From the NCBI RefSeq assembly GCF_030316825.1, contig NZ_JASZYU010000004.1, positions 1 to 64,000 of the forward strand: a stretch of 64,000 nt of DNA, read 5' to 3'. Source of the stretch: Variovorax fucosicus (GTDB lineage Bacteria; Pseudomonadota; Gammaproteobacteria; Burkholderiales; Burkholderiaceae_C). This document shows, one piece after another, positions 18,644 through 27,255 of the stretch. The position numbers and the translations under genes were made by a program. Position 1 is the stretch's first letter. Each line of letters opens with the position of its first letter. Below the pieces are notes generated by a model, which saw only the letters and a list, made by a program, of their open reading frames with translations, was not told the origin of the DNA and did not search any database.

Positions 18644-19950
18644 TCGTGGTGAAGGTAGTGCCGGCGCACCTTGCTGCCTGGCATGACGTGGTTCTCGCAA
18701 CGGTCGATGACATCCAGGCTGATGCCGAGCGCCTGCATCATCGTGGCCGCGGTGCGACGCAGATCATGCGTGGTCCATTCCCCGTTCTCGCCTTTGGACA
18801 GCACCAGCGTGTCGTCGTTTCGGCGGTTCTTGAGCGGCTTCCGGTTCTTGAAGCGCATCTGCCTGTCGCCGACCTGCTTGGAAACGGTCTTGACGTCGAT
18901 GTGCCCCTCTTTCTGGCGGGCAGGGAAGCACCACTCGCTCTTGCCTTCACCTTCGCCGGTGAGCCCATGAAGCTCCTTGAAGTGGCGCAATGCGAAGTTC
19001 GACAGGTAGACCTGCCAGTCCACGCGCGTCTTGGTGTTCTCGCGCGGAACGAACCAAGTCCCGGCTTCAAGGTCGATGTGTTCCCATCGGGCCATCAGCA
19101 GCTCACCGATGCGGCATGCTGTGCCGAGGCAGAGCCACAGGGCCAGTTGCGTTTCTCGCTGCAGCGGGCGGTCGGCGCTGCGCCGGTTCTCGGCCGATTC
19201 GTACTGCTCCAACGTCGTGGCGAAGATATCGCGCAACTGGCGGATTTCGGCGGGCTTGAGGACACGCTCGCGGATGACGGGTTCGTAGCCGCTGGGCACC
19301 ACCTGCTTGGTCTCGACCAACTCGGCCGGGTTGCCCTCGCTGAGCAACGCCTTCCATGGTTGGCGCTTGATCGCCCAGCGGTACATCTGTCTGATCTCGG
19401 ACAACATGCGCTCTGCCGTGCGCCCACGGCCACGGTCGCGGCCGACCTTGCGCAGCGCGTCGCGCAGTTCGAAGTCGGTGATGCCGCGCACGGGCTCGTT
19501 GCCAAGGCGGGGCAGGATGTCCTTATCGAACGTGCGGCGCAGTTCGGCGTTGCCGTCGGAGCGCTGCACGCCGTTCTCGAGCCAGGCATCAAACATGTCG
19601 CCCAGGGTGGATGCCTCACGTTTGCGCTGGATCTCCGCAGCGATGAGGGCCTCGCGCTGAACTGCCTGCTCGGTCTCGCGTTCCATCATCGCCACACGCG
19701 GGTCGGCACCAGAGGCGATGCGGGCGCGCTCCTCGGAGGCGACTTCGCGTGCCTTCGCGAGCGATACGTCAGCGGCGTTGCCCAGGGCCAGTTTCTGGCG
19801 CTTGCCGTTGAAGCCGTAGACCAGCATCCACGACTTGTAGCCAGTTGGCAGGACACGCAGGAACAACCCGCCGCCGTCGGCCATCAGGCGTTCTTTCTCT
19901 GTTGCTTTGGCGGTCTTGACCGCCCGATCTGTCAATTGAAAGTGAGCCAT
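18571..19950 (-). CDS. Tyrosine integrase of the P4 type (ICE integrase)
   Basis: A 459-residue site-specific recombinase. The N-terminal DUF4102-like arm-binding domain (LTDRAVKTAK, MADGGGLFLRVLPTG) is followed by a core-binding domain and a catalytic domain with R280 (ACRIGELL), H395 and R398 (HDLRRT), H421 and the nucleophile Y432 (RRHYLHHDY). Integrases of this type act on tRNA 3' ends. I use ATG 19950, which has an AGGAAG site and the usual MAHFQLTD start; ATG 20010 gives 20 more residues. It is read away from the tRNA-Asp fragment 286 bp upstream. Its 3' end overlaps the convergent AlpA gene. Confidence 0.93.
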   Translation of the reverse strand: MAHFQLTDRAVKTAKATEKERLMADGGGLFLRVLPTGYKSWMLVYGFNGKRQKLALGNAADVSLAKAREVASEERARIASGADPRVAMMERETEQAVQREALIAAEIQRKREASTLGDMFDAWLENGVQRSDGNAELRRTFDKDILPRLGNEPVRGITDFELRDALRKVGRDRGRGRTAERMLSEIRQMYRWAIKRQPWKALLSEGNPAELVETKQVVPSGYEPVIRERVLKPAEIRQLRDIFATTLEQYESAENRRSADRPLQRETQLALWLCLGTACRIGELLMARWEHIDLEAGTWFVPRENTKTRVDWQVYLSNFALRHFKELHGLTGEGEGKSEWCFPARQKEGHIDVKTVSKQVGDRQMRFKNRKPLKNRRNDDTLVLSKGENGEWTTHDLRRTAATMMQALGISLDVIDRCENHVMPGSKVRRHYLHHDYADEKRDAWRKLGERLDAVLLEG

Positions 19951-19995
19951 CCTGTGCTTCCTGGGGAAGGCGGTCGCAAGGGAGGGCTGGGCATT

Positions 19996-20088
19996 TGTTC
20001 CCACGCTCATGGCGTCGATCTGCGCCCCCCGGCAAGATGGAAACAGAATAGCTCAAAAACGGGCTCTGTGGGAACACCGTGGGAACAT
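19996..20088. repeat. Three copies of GTGGGAACA between integrase and attachment site
   Basis: The 9-mer GTGGGAACA occurs at 20069-20077 and 20080-20088 as direct repeats 2 nt apart, and in inverse orientation at 19996-20004. An 8-of-9 match (TTGGGAACA) is at 20341-20349, on the other side of the tRNA fragment. Repeats on either side of the crossover point are typical of arm-type sites bound by the N-terminal domain of tyrosine integrases, or of excisionase sites. Confidence 0.5.
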
Positions 20089-20235
20089 TTTGCACGCGCT
20101 TGAACAATCCGATCTAAGATCGCTTGAATCTGCATGAGACGGTAAAGTCTTTTATAAACAATGACTTAAGCTAAAATTTCTAGGTTCAGAACGTCTCAAG
20201 TTGTCGCACTAAGTTGGTGCGATTTTGTATTTTTA

Positions 20236-20284
20236 CGGCCTGTCACGCCGGGGGTCGCGGGTTCGAGTCCCGTCCACTCCGCCA
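20236..20284 (+). tRNA. 3' fragment of tRNA-Asp(GTC), ICE attachment site
   Basis: The 49 nt begin with the anticodon stem (CGGCC, loop TGTCACG, GCCGG) and run through the T-arm (GCGGGTTCGAGTCCCGT) to the 3' CCA-encoding end. The anticodon GTC gives Asp. The acceptor 5' strand and D-arm are replaced by AT-rich sequence, so this copy is not a working tRNA. It represents the duplicated 3' end left at the integrase-proximal ICE border. Confidence 0.85.
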
Positions 20285-20292
20285 ATAAAATC

Positions 20293-20330
20293 AACGGGTT
20301 GCAGCAGAAATGCTGCAACCCGTTTTTCTT
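20293..20330 (+). terminator. Rho-independent terminator behind the tRNA fragment
   Basis: A perfect 14-bp stem (AACGGGTTGCAGCA / TGCTGCAACCCGTT) with a GAAA loop is followed by TTTCTTTG. It probably belonged to the tRNA-Asp gene before integration, which would place the original chromosome to its right. It also insulates the following genes from ICE transcription. Confidence 0.88.
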
Positions 20331-20473
20331 TGTTTGGGGCTTGGGAACACTTGAACTCGGGGTCGCGATCCCGTGGCAGGCACAGCCACGGTGAGACACA
20401 CCGATTCCGGTTCTGTGCCATCGTCTAGCATGCCCTCCGGACTCGAGCGAAGTCGGTCGGAATCGACGTCGCC

Positions 20474-21940
20474 CTAGGATCGCGCCTTGTAGTCGACTGC
20501 AGGGTTCTGCTGCTTGGGGATGGCCGGCGCAGGCGTGCTCTCGCGGGTGTCCAGGAGCTGGTTGATCCAGCAGACCAGGTTGAGGCCGCCGATGTCGTTG
20601 TGGCCGTCCACGATCTTCTCGTCGACCGCAGCGACGATGTAGGGCGAGCCGTCAATGCCCTGTCCGGCGAGGCGGCGGATCCGGATGCGGGAGTCGGGAA
20701 AGTGATCTGCCGTCGCGGCGCCTTCCGGCTGGTTGAGGAGACGCCGCAACTCGGCCGGCGCTACCGGCTTGCAGGAATCGCGAAGGCCAGCCGCGAGATC
20801 CTTCTCCGGTGCCTGCTGCGCGGCACCGGGGTCGGCCGCTGCAAGCTCGATGGTCGCGTGCGTCTGGAAGTTCCAGAAATTGCCAACCGTCTTGATGTCC
20901 ATGTTCCATTCGACGTACGCACCTTCGTTGTCGGGGCTGTTGCTCTCGGACACGCGTGCGTGCGTCTCGAAGGCTGTCGTCAAGACTCGGCCTGCCGGGA
21001 ACAACCTTCGCGTTGGGAAATCGGTGGTCGACGACAACACGACCAACGACGGCCGCATCTCGTGCGAGAAGTCGAGCTTCGGTCGGGTCGAAATGCGCGA
21101 GTAGTAGTCGAGCGCGCTCTGGAAGGGCATGTAGCGCATCGCTTCGATGGCCGGATTCACCAGCACCACGAGATCGCCGTAGCCGCGAAATCTCGGCTTG
21201 CTGTCGCTTGAGTAGATGCCGTCGAGGAAGCGCGACAGGTACACATGTGCCAGCGCATTGAAGGTCACCGATGCGCCAAAACTGTGACCGACTAGCACCA
21301 GCTTGTTGTTGTCCTGCGGGTTCATCTTCACCTCGTGTTCGAGACGCAGGAGAAACTCCAGCAGCGCGCCGCGTCCCACCTCGTCGCTGGTTCCCTTGCG
21401 ATCCCAGAAGGTGAGGTTGTTGACGAAGGGCACGTCGACCGACTCGCCCCGCCAGCCGACGTAGATGCCCTTGATCTTGCGGGTCGGGTTCCACCTGCTC
21501 ACCGACGCGAGTGCGTCGTAGAAGCCCTGCACGTTGCCGTCACCGGTCTTCGCACGGTGATGCCAGCCGTGAACGAACACTACGACGTAGGATCCTTCGG
21601 CTTCGGACTTGACAGCGTTCGCGATCGCCGCTTCGGCCTGGCGCCGGTTTGCGAATACGCCCTGGTCGTCGAACTCGACGAAGTTGACGGTGAATGGCAC
21701 GGGCTTCGCAATCGACACCTGCCACGCGTCACCGCAAGGCCTGCCATCGGCCCCCTTCGCCTCCCACAGGTAGTTGTCGTCCTTGTCTTTCGGAGCCTCT
21801 GGAACCTCACAGTTGCGGCCCGAGATGCGGTAGGGCTCCTTGGAGCTGCATCCGCTCGACAGGATGATCATCAGAATCACGGCGACGAGCCACAGCAGGC
21901 GCGGGCTTGGAGGATCGAAAGCGTGGGGATCCTGGCGCAT
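20474..21940 (-). CDS. Lipoprotein alpha/beta hydrolase
   Basis: A 488-residue predicted lipoprotein. The start at 21940 has a GAGGAG site. A hydrophobic signal ends in the lipobox LSSGC with C31. The hydrolase domain shows VVVFVHGWHHRA (oxyanion region, about 119-130) and the nucleophile elbow LVGHSFGAS with S220. It resembles the DUF900-like or 'alpha/beta hydrolase of unknown function' lipoproteins. No lipase lid was seen. It is divergent from the CHAT-like gene (179-bp gap) and shares with it and the phosphoesterase a predicted envelope location. The substrate is unknown. Confidence 0.8.
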   Translation of the reverse strand: MRQDPHAFDPPSPRLLWLVAVILMIILSSGCSSKEPYRISGRNCEVPEAPKDKDDNYLWEAKGADGRPCGDAWQVSIAKPVPFTVNFVEFDDQGVFANRRQAEAAIANAVKSEAEGSYVVVFVHGWHHRAKTGDGNVQGFYDALASVSRWNPTRKIKGIYVGWRGESVDVPFVNNLTFWDRKGTSDEVGRGALLEFLLRLEHEVKMNPQDNNKLVLVGHSFGASVTFNALAHVYLSRFLDGIYSSDSKPRFRGYGDLVVLVNPAIEAMRYMPFQSALDYYSRISTRPKLDFSHEMRPSLVVLSSTTDFPTRRLFPAGRVLTTAFETHARVSESNSPDNEGAYVEWNMDIKTVGNFWNFQTHATIELAAADPGAAQQAPEKDLAAGLRDSCKPVAPAELRRLLNQPEGAATADHFPDSRIRIRRLAGQGIDGSPYIVAAVDEKIVDGHNDIGGLNLVCWINQLLDTRESTPAPAIPKQQNPAVDYKARS

Positions 21941-22119
21941 GAGCTTCTCCTCGGTTCGATCAGCAGTGTCTACCGAGCCTTTGAATATTGGACTCCCAAG
22001 AAGTGGGGATGAACCCGAGTCGTGGTGCGACAAATGCATGTTCATGGCTTGTCAGCATATGACAGGGCTCGCACAATCCACGGCGTTCGACGGTTCTCCA
22101 ACCCGAAGACGGAGGTTCT

Positions 22120-24426
22120 ATGCAAGCTTCCGAAACTGCAGCGATCCCGATATCGGGCAGTCCATCGACGGCCACCAGCACGAAGGCCGTCCTGCTGGGA
22201 GGGGCGATCGTGGCGATCGTCCTGCTGCTCGTCGCATTGTTCGTACAGATCCTCGACCGGCAACCACCGCCAACTCCGACGCCGCCTGTGGCAGCCCAAC
22301 GCCAAGAGTCCGAGCAAAGGCAGAGCAGCGCGTCCGTGGAGCCTCCTGCGATCGCGAGTATTCCCACTCCTTCACTTCCGCCCCTGGGCGCTGTGCCTGA
22401 GCTGCAAGCGCGTGAGTTTCGACAGTCGATCGATACTGCGGGCCAGACCGCAAAATTCACTGCGTCTTCGGTGGCAGTTCGCGAGGCTGCCATGGCGGCG
22501 ACTGCGGCCGCCAAAGGAATGGTCGTTGCCGACCCGATCCGTCCCGAAGGCAGCCAACCGGGGATCGACCCCGTCATTTGGAACTACTGGCTCACGCGGC
22601 CAACCCCGGCGACTGCCAAGTCGGCCTTCGGCGCACGCCCCTTGCCCCAAGCCGGCGAGATCGAACTGCAAGCGCTGAACCGGCTGACCCTACGTCTTTC
22701 CACCGTCGACCTTGGGACAATCGCACCCGTGGCGTCGATCAAGCCGTCGGCAGCGTTGACCTCGACATTGAAGACGGCCATCGCCGATGTGTCGAGGAAA
22801 CAACTTGCGCTCGACGTCTTTGTCACTCCTTCCGACGAACAGCGCCTGCGTATTCCACAGGCGGTGCGGCGCCAATCGATGACCATCGACCTCGAGCGGC
22901 TGCGGGCGATGCCGCCGGGCTTGCGCGAGATTCCGGGCCCCGCCTGGACAGATCAACTGATTCGCGAAGCCACGGTGGCAGAGTTCGGCTTCGACTTTCG
23001 GATCCTGGTCGCGGGCACCCACCAGGTCGGTGTCGCGATCGTCGATGCCCTCTCCGCAGTCCCCGTCCAGTCGATGGTCATCAACCTGTCTACCGGTAAG
23101 GCCTGGCCCGACAGCGTGGCAGTCGACACCAGCGCGCAAGGTTTTTTCCATCCGGGCAGCCTGCCCGTCGATCTGTCTCTCATCCTGCAAGCCCTCGAGG
23201 GAAAGGCGGACGGCTCCCTGTACCGGCGCCTCACGGCCAGGCTGCTCTACAGGAGGGCGGGCGCCGACGCCACGCCCAACGCATCCGGATACGACGAGAT
23301 TGAGTGGACAAGCCAGCAGGACATCGAGGCGCTGAAGCAGGCGACCGAAAACTTCACATCGATCGTGGGCAGCAGCAAGAACGCAGACGCACTGCTTTCA
23401 CTGGGCCACAAGTTCGCGCGGCCGCTTTTCGATCCGGATCCAGCCCCTGGACGCGAACTCGAGCAGGACGAGATAGTCAACAGGGATCGTGCAGCAAAGG
23501 CGAGACAGATCATCGTCGACACGGCGAACGATCCGAAGGCGAAGCTACCGCCGACGATGCTCGTGCTCATCGTCAAGGAGGGGGCGCAATCGCACTACGC
23601 GTCGACCATGCTGCCGATCGGGGCCATGGGTATCTCCAAGGAGAAGGACGGGCCACCCATCTTCCTTGGCGAAAGGTTCGCGCTGGCCCTCAGGCTGACC
23701 GACCAGGATCTGAGTCCATCAAGACCCTGCCCACGCGACTGGTATGTCGCCTTTCCCAAGAACGTGGCCGGTGTCACTGACAACGCGTTGCAGACGGCAC
23801 TGAACGGCCTGAAGCCGCTCCAGCAAAATTGGCGCTCGCACATCTACCCCCAGTCCCCGACACTCGACGAACTCGGCATGTGGCTCAACAAGCCCGACAA
23901 GGACTCGGCAGATCGGCCGTACGTGCTGACCTACGTCGGCCATCACCAGAGAGGACAACTCTCGCTCGGGGCGGATGCCGCTCAAGGGATAGGTGCCAGC
24001 GACATCCGCCGCGACTTCCAGGGATCGTCCATCGCCATCCTCAACGCATGCAACTCGGCCATGAGCGAGATCTCAAACGGCATGCCGATCGGCATGCTGG
24101 CGCAGCGGCGCGTCGCGGCCATCGTCGCGACCACGTCGGGCATTGACGGCGACCTGGCCGCCAACTATCTCGTCTGCATGGCCTCGGTGCTTGTCACGCA
24201 CACCGAAGAACTGACCATTGGCCAGACGCACGCGCTGGCGACGCGCTGCCTGTGGTCTAGAGCGGAAGGGGGCATGTTCACTTACAAGGGCTCCGCGCTC
24301 AAGTACGTGCTCGTGGGCAATCCGTTCCAGAAAATCTGCGCGCCGGCTGCTGCCGCGGTGGGGGTTCCCGCATCCATGCCGATGGCGGCGCCGCAACCCG
24401 AGGCACCCAAGGGCGACATCTCATGA
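22120..24426 (+). CDS. Membrane-anchored CHAT-domain protein
   Basis: A 768-residue protein. One N-terminal membrane helix (about 23-45) follows a lysine, then a Pro-rich linker and a long region of about 500 residues that I do not recognise. The C-terminal part (about 590-750) has the signs of a CHAT caspase-like protease: a strand ending in His (YVLTYVGHH, H608/H609), 35 residues later AILNACNSA with C644, then a helix-rich tail with AQRRVAAIVATTSG. CHAT proteases are usually cytoplasmic; an N-in anchor would put this one in the periplasm. A GGAGG site precedes the ATG, and the stop overlaps the next start (ATGA). The function is unproven. Confidence 0.72.
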   Translation: MQASETAAIPISGSPSTATSTKAVLLGGAIVAIVLLLVALFVQILDRQPPPTPTPPVAAQRQESEQRQSSASVEPPAIASIPTPSLPPLGAVPELQAREFRQSIDTAGQTAKFTASSVAVREAAMAATAAAKGMVVADPIRPEGSQPGIDPVIWNYWLTRPTPATAKSAFGARPLPQAGEIELQALNRLTLRLSTVDLGTIAPVASIKPSAALTSTLKTAIADVSRKQLALDVFVTPSDEQRLRIPQAVRRQSMTIDLERLRAMPPGLREIPGPAWTDQLIREATVAEFGFDFRILVAGTHQVGVAIVDALSAVPVQSMVINLSTGKAWPDSVAVDTSAQGFFHPGSLPVDLSLILQALEGKADGSLYRRLTARLLYRRAGADATPNASGYDEIEWTSQQDIEALKQATENFTSIVGSSKNADALLSLGHKFARPLFDPDPAPGRELEQDEIVNRDRAAKARQIIVDTANDPKAKLPPTMLVLIVKEGAQSHYASTMLPIGAMGISKEKDGPPIFLGERFALALRLTDQDLSPSRPCPRDWYVAFPKNVAGVTDNALQTALNGLKPLQQNWRSHIYPQSPTLDELGMWLNKPDKDSADRPYVLTYVGHHQRGQLSLGADAAQGIGASDIRRDFQGSSIAILNACNSAMSEISNGMPIGMLAQRRVAAIVATTSGIDGDLAANYLVCMASVLVTHTEELTIGQTHALATRCLWSRAEGGMFTYKGSALKYVLVGNPFQKICAPAAAAVGVPASMPMAAPQPEAPKGDIS

Positions 24427-25970
24427 GAAAGCTACTGATCCGGCTCCTGGTGTTCGCCGCGGCCGTGCTAGCCATGGCGTCTGCCTGGGCCGACAGCGAT
24501 CGGCATGTCGTGCTTGTCAGCGACCTGCATGTTGGGGCCGGTAAGGTCGGGAACGACTGGAACAAGATCGAAGACTTTCGATGGCAGGCCGACTTCGATT
24601 CGTTCCTCGGATGGGTAGCTGCTCGCGGCGGGAAAGGCAGCGACCTCGTGTTCGTGGGCGACACTTTTGAGCTCTGGCAGTCGCCCACAATGACTTGCAC
24701 CGGCGATCTCTCCAACCCGGCATGCAAGATTCCGGACTGCAACGAGGACGACACCGAGATCGGCTGCAACGAGCAGGAGGCTCTGGCCCGGCTCGAGCAC
24801 GTGATCAAGGCGCACGCGGACTTCGTCAATTCATTGCGCAGTTTCGTCGCCGCGGGAGACCATCGGGTTTTCTTCATCCCCGGAAACCACGACGCTGCAC
24901 TGCTATTTTCGAAAGTCCAGGCACGCCTGCTCGCCGAGTTTGCAGGGCTCCCCGTAACCGTAGAGAGCCGTGGTTACTGGCTGTCGGGGGACGGAGAGAT
25001 CTACTCCGACCACGGTCACCAGTTCGACGACTTGAACCAGTTCGATCGATGGCCTGCGCCTTTCGTCGATCGCAAGGGCATCACCTACTTGCGCAAGCCC
25101 TGGGGCGAGAACATGGTGCAGCAGTTCTACAACCAGTACGAATACGTCTTCCCGATTGTCGACAACCTTTCGGACGAGTGGACGGGCGTCAAGTTCGCGC
25201 TCGATCAAGCGAGCTTCCGGCAGACCTCGGTGGCGATAGGCAAACTGTTTCGCTTTGTTCTGCTGCAGGAGTCCATCCGGCAAGCTTTCATCGCACTTGG
25301 GGAAGACCAGCTTCCTCAATGGGATCGAAAAACCGTGCGTCGGATGCCGACCGATTTTTTCCTCGACATCCTCAAGCCTGAGCCCCGGCTATACGCCGCA
25401 GCCAGCGCGTCGAAGAAGAGCGGGGGACTTGTGTTCGACGGGGCGAGCCTCACAGATAACGAGGTCGACGCCATCTGCGCGGCCAAGAACAACCTTGCAG
25501 GTGCGACCCCTTGCCCGAAGCTTTCGACCGAGCTCGGCGCCGCTGTCAAGGGCATCTTCATCGGCAAAAGACAGATGGAGGTCGACTACCTGCGTCGCGT
25601 GTTGCCGCAAGTGGCCGCTGACCCGCGGCAGGTGGCATCCGTCTATGTCTTCGGCCACACGCACAGCGCGGTTGAGCCGGCCACACTGCCCCTGGGCGAG
25701 ATGAAGGGCGGATCGGTCAACGTGGTGCATGCCAACACCGGTGCGTTTCAGCGCGTTGCGTCACCGTCCCAGATCGAGGCGATCCTGGCTCAACCCAAGA
25801 TGCGGACCAAGGTGGCACTCGACCTGCAGCCTGAGGATCTGCCGGCTTGCTACAACTTCGTCTGGGTTCAGCCATACAAGGGGAGTCCGGGCGTAAAGCT
25901 GCTGCGCTGGTCGCAGCGGGCCGACGGCAGCTTTGCGGATTCGCAGGGTACCTGCCTTGACGCGAACTGA
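24423..25970 (+). CDS. Secreted calcineurin-like metallophosphoesterase
   Basis: A 515-residue protein with a Sec signal (cleavage near SAWA/DSD). All metal motifs of the calcineurin-like phosphoesterase fold are present: SDLHVG (D34, H36), VGDTFE (D80), PGNHDA (N155, H156), SDHGHQ (H197, H199) and FGHTHS (H412, H414). The spacing between the fourth and fifth motifs is unusually long, filled by about 210 residues, so an insert domain is likely. The start overlaps the CHAT-like gene, so they are translationally coupled. The substrate (nucleotide, phospholipid or phosphoprotein) cannot be told. Confidence 0.85.
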   Translation: MRKLLIRLLVFAAAVLAMASAWADSDRHVVLVSDLHVGAGKVGNDWNKIEDFRWQADFDSFLGWVAARGGKGSDLVFVGDTFELWQSPTMTCTGDLSNPACKIPDCNEDDTEIGCNEQEALARLEHVIKAHADFVNSLRSFVAAGDHRVFFIPGNHDAALLFSKVQARLLAEFAGLPVTVESRGYWLSGDGEIYSDHGHQFDDLNQFDRWPAPFVDRKGITYLRKPWGENMVQQFYNQYEYVFPIVDNLSDEWTGVKFALDQASFRQTSVAIGKLFRFVLLQESIRQAFIALGEDQLPQWDRKTVRRMPTDFFLDILKPEPRLYAAASASKKSGGLVFDGASLTDNEVDAICAAKNNLAGATPCPKLSTELGAAVKGIFIGKRQMEVDYLRRVLPQVAADPRQVASVYVFGHTHSAVEPATLPLGEMKGGSVNVVHANTGAFQRVASPSQIEAILAQPKMRTKVALDLQPEDLPACYNFVWVQPYKGSPGVKLLRWSQRADGSFADSQGTCLDAN

Positions 25971-26043
25971 GCTGGGTGCTGCACAGCGTTCGTTTCCCAA
26001 CCACGTGGGCACCGCGAGAAGCTTGCCGTCACCGCAACGTAGC

Positions 26044-27255
26044 TCAGGATTCCTCTTGCATGACCCTGATCGCGCGATCGAGGTCTGCGATCAAGTCGGC
26101 GGTCTCCTCCAACCCTATATTCAAGCGAACGAGCCGACCACCATAGTCTTTGCCCGCCCGATCGAGGGTGGGATAGGCGAGGACGAGACTGGTAACGCCT
26201 CCCCAACTGAACCCGATCCTGAACAGTTCGAGTGCATCCACGAAAGCGGCGACCTGCGCGCAAGCGATTTGTGGTGCGAAGAGTATGGAAAACACGCCGG
26301 AGGAACCGGTGAAGTCGCGCTGCCAATGCACGTGACCAGGACAAGAAGGCAGGGCCGGATGAAAAACCGACTCAACCGGAGGCTGATGCTGAAGCCAGTG
26401 CGCGATCTCCAACGTAGCGGATTCGAGATGCGCGAGCCTGACGCCCAGCGTCTGCAGGCCCCTAAGCGCCAGACTGCAGTCATCCGGGGAGACGGCCATC
26501 CCGAGTTGCTTATAGACCGCCCCGGCTGACTCGTATGTCTCTTTGCAGTTCACCGACATCGAGCCAAGCAGTAGGTCGCTATGGCCGCCGACGTATTTGG
26601 TCAGCGCCTGGATACTCACATCAATGCCGTGCGCGAACGCGTCGAAAAGTACACCGGCCGCGTAAGTGTTGTCGAGCGCTACTGGCACGCCGCGAGCGTG
26701 CGCGGCAGCCACGATCGCGGGCACGTCCTGAACCTCCATCGTGACCGAGCCCGGGCTCTCGGTCCAGATCAACGCAGTATTCGGACGTATCAACGCGGCG
26801 ACGCCGGATCCAACCAGGGGGTCGTAGGCTTCGACTTCAATTCCGAGGCCTTTGAGAAGACCTTCCCCCATTTCCCGATTCGGGCCGTACCCGCTGATCG
26901 GCACGAGCGCATGGCTACCGCTGCGACAGAAGGTCAAATAAGTCAGCGCTATGGCGGCCTGTCCGCCCGGCACGATGAAGGTGTGGAACGCACCCTCCAT
27001 CTCGGCGATACGCGCCCCCAATTCCAGGACGGTGGGCGTGCCGTAGAGGCCGTAGCTGTAGCCGTGTTCCGTCTGACGCCAATCGTCGATGACATCGGCC
27101 TGGCGGTCGAACAACACCGTTGAGCCTCGATGGACCGGCGTAGCCAAGGACTTGAAGTCACCTGGCGCGTGGACGGTCGGCTGCACGAGTTTGGTTTGCC
27201 ACCGATTGGTTCGGGATTTCTTTGGCTCTCTTGGATCTTCAGGTCTTGTAGCCAT
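26044..27255 (-). CDS. Cystathionine beta-lyase-like PLP enzyme (MetC/PatB type)
   Basis: A 403-residue Cys/Met-metabolism PLP enzyme. The cofactor lysine is K220 in LTKYVGGHSD, the ring-stacking aspartate D195 in VALDNTYA, and phosphate contacts lie near PGGQAAIAL (96-104). The length fits the MetC subgroup. Such enzymes split cystathionine or other cysteine conjugates to a thiol, pyruvate and ammonia. The start has a GGAG site. It stands alone, convergent with the phosphoesterase gene and followed upstream by gene debris. Confidence 0.88.
   Translation of the reverse strand: MATRPEDPREPKKSRTNRWQTKLVQPTVHAPGDFKSLATPVHRGSTVLFDRQADVIDDWRQTEHGYSYGLYGTPTVLELGARIAEMEGAFHTFIVPGGQAAIALTYLTFCRSGSHALVPISGYGPNREMGEGLLKGLGIEVEAYDPLVGSGVAALIRPNTALIWTESPGSVTMEVQDVPAIVAAAHARGVPVALDNTYAAGVLFDAFAHGIDVSIQALTKYVGGHSDLLLGSMSVNCKETYESAGAVYKQLGMAVSPDDCSLALRGLQTLGVRLAHLESATLEIAHWLQHQPPVESVFHPALPSCPGHVHWQRDFTGSSGVFSILFAPQIACAQVAAFVDALELFRIGFSWGGVTSLVLAYPTLDRAGKDYGGRLVRLNIGLEETADLIADLDRAIRVMQEES

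Noticed and set aside
20210..20284. A complete tRNA-Asp gene
   Set aside because: The acceptor 5' strand and D-arm are missing; only the part from the anticodon stem to the 3' end is present.
22120..25970. Calling the CHAT/phosphoesterase pair a proven phage-defence system
   Set aside because: There is no known signature gene, no nucleic-acid-binding domain, and the predicted location is the envelope. Defence remains only one possibility.
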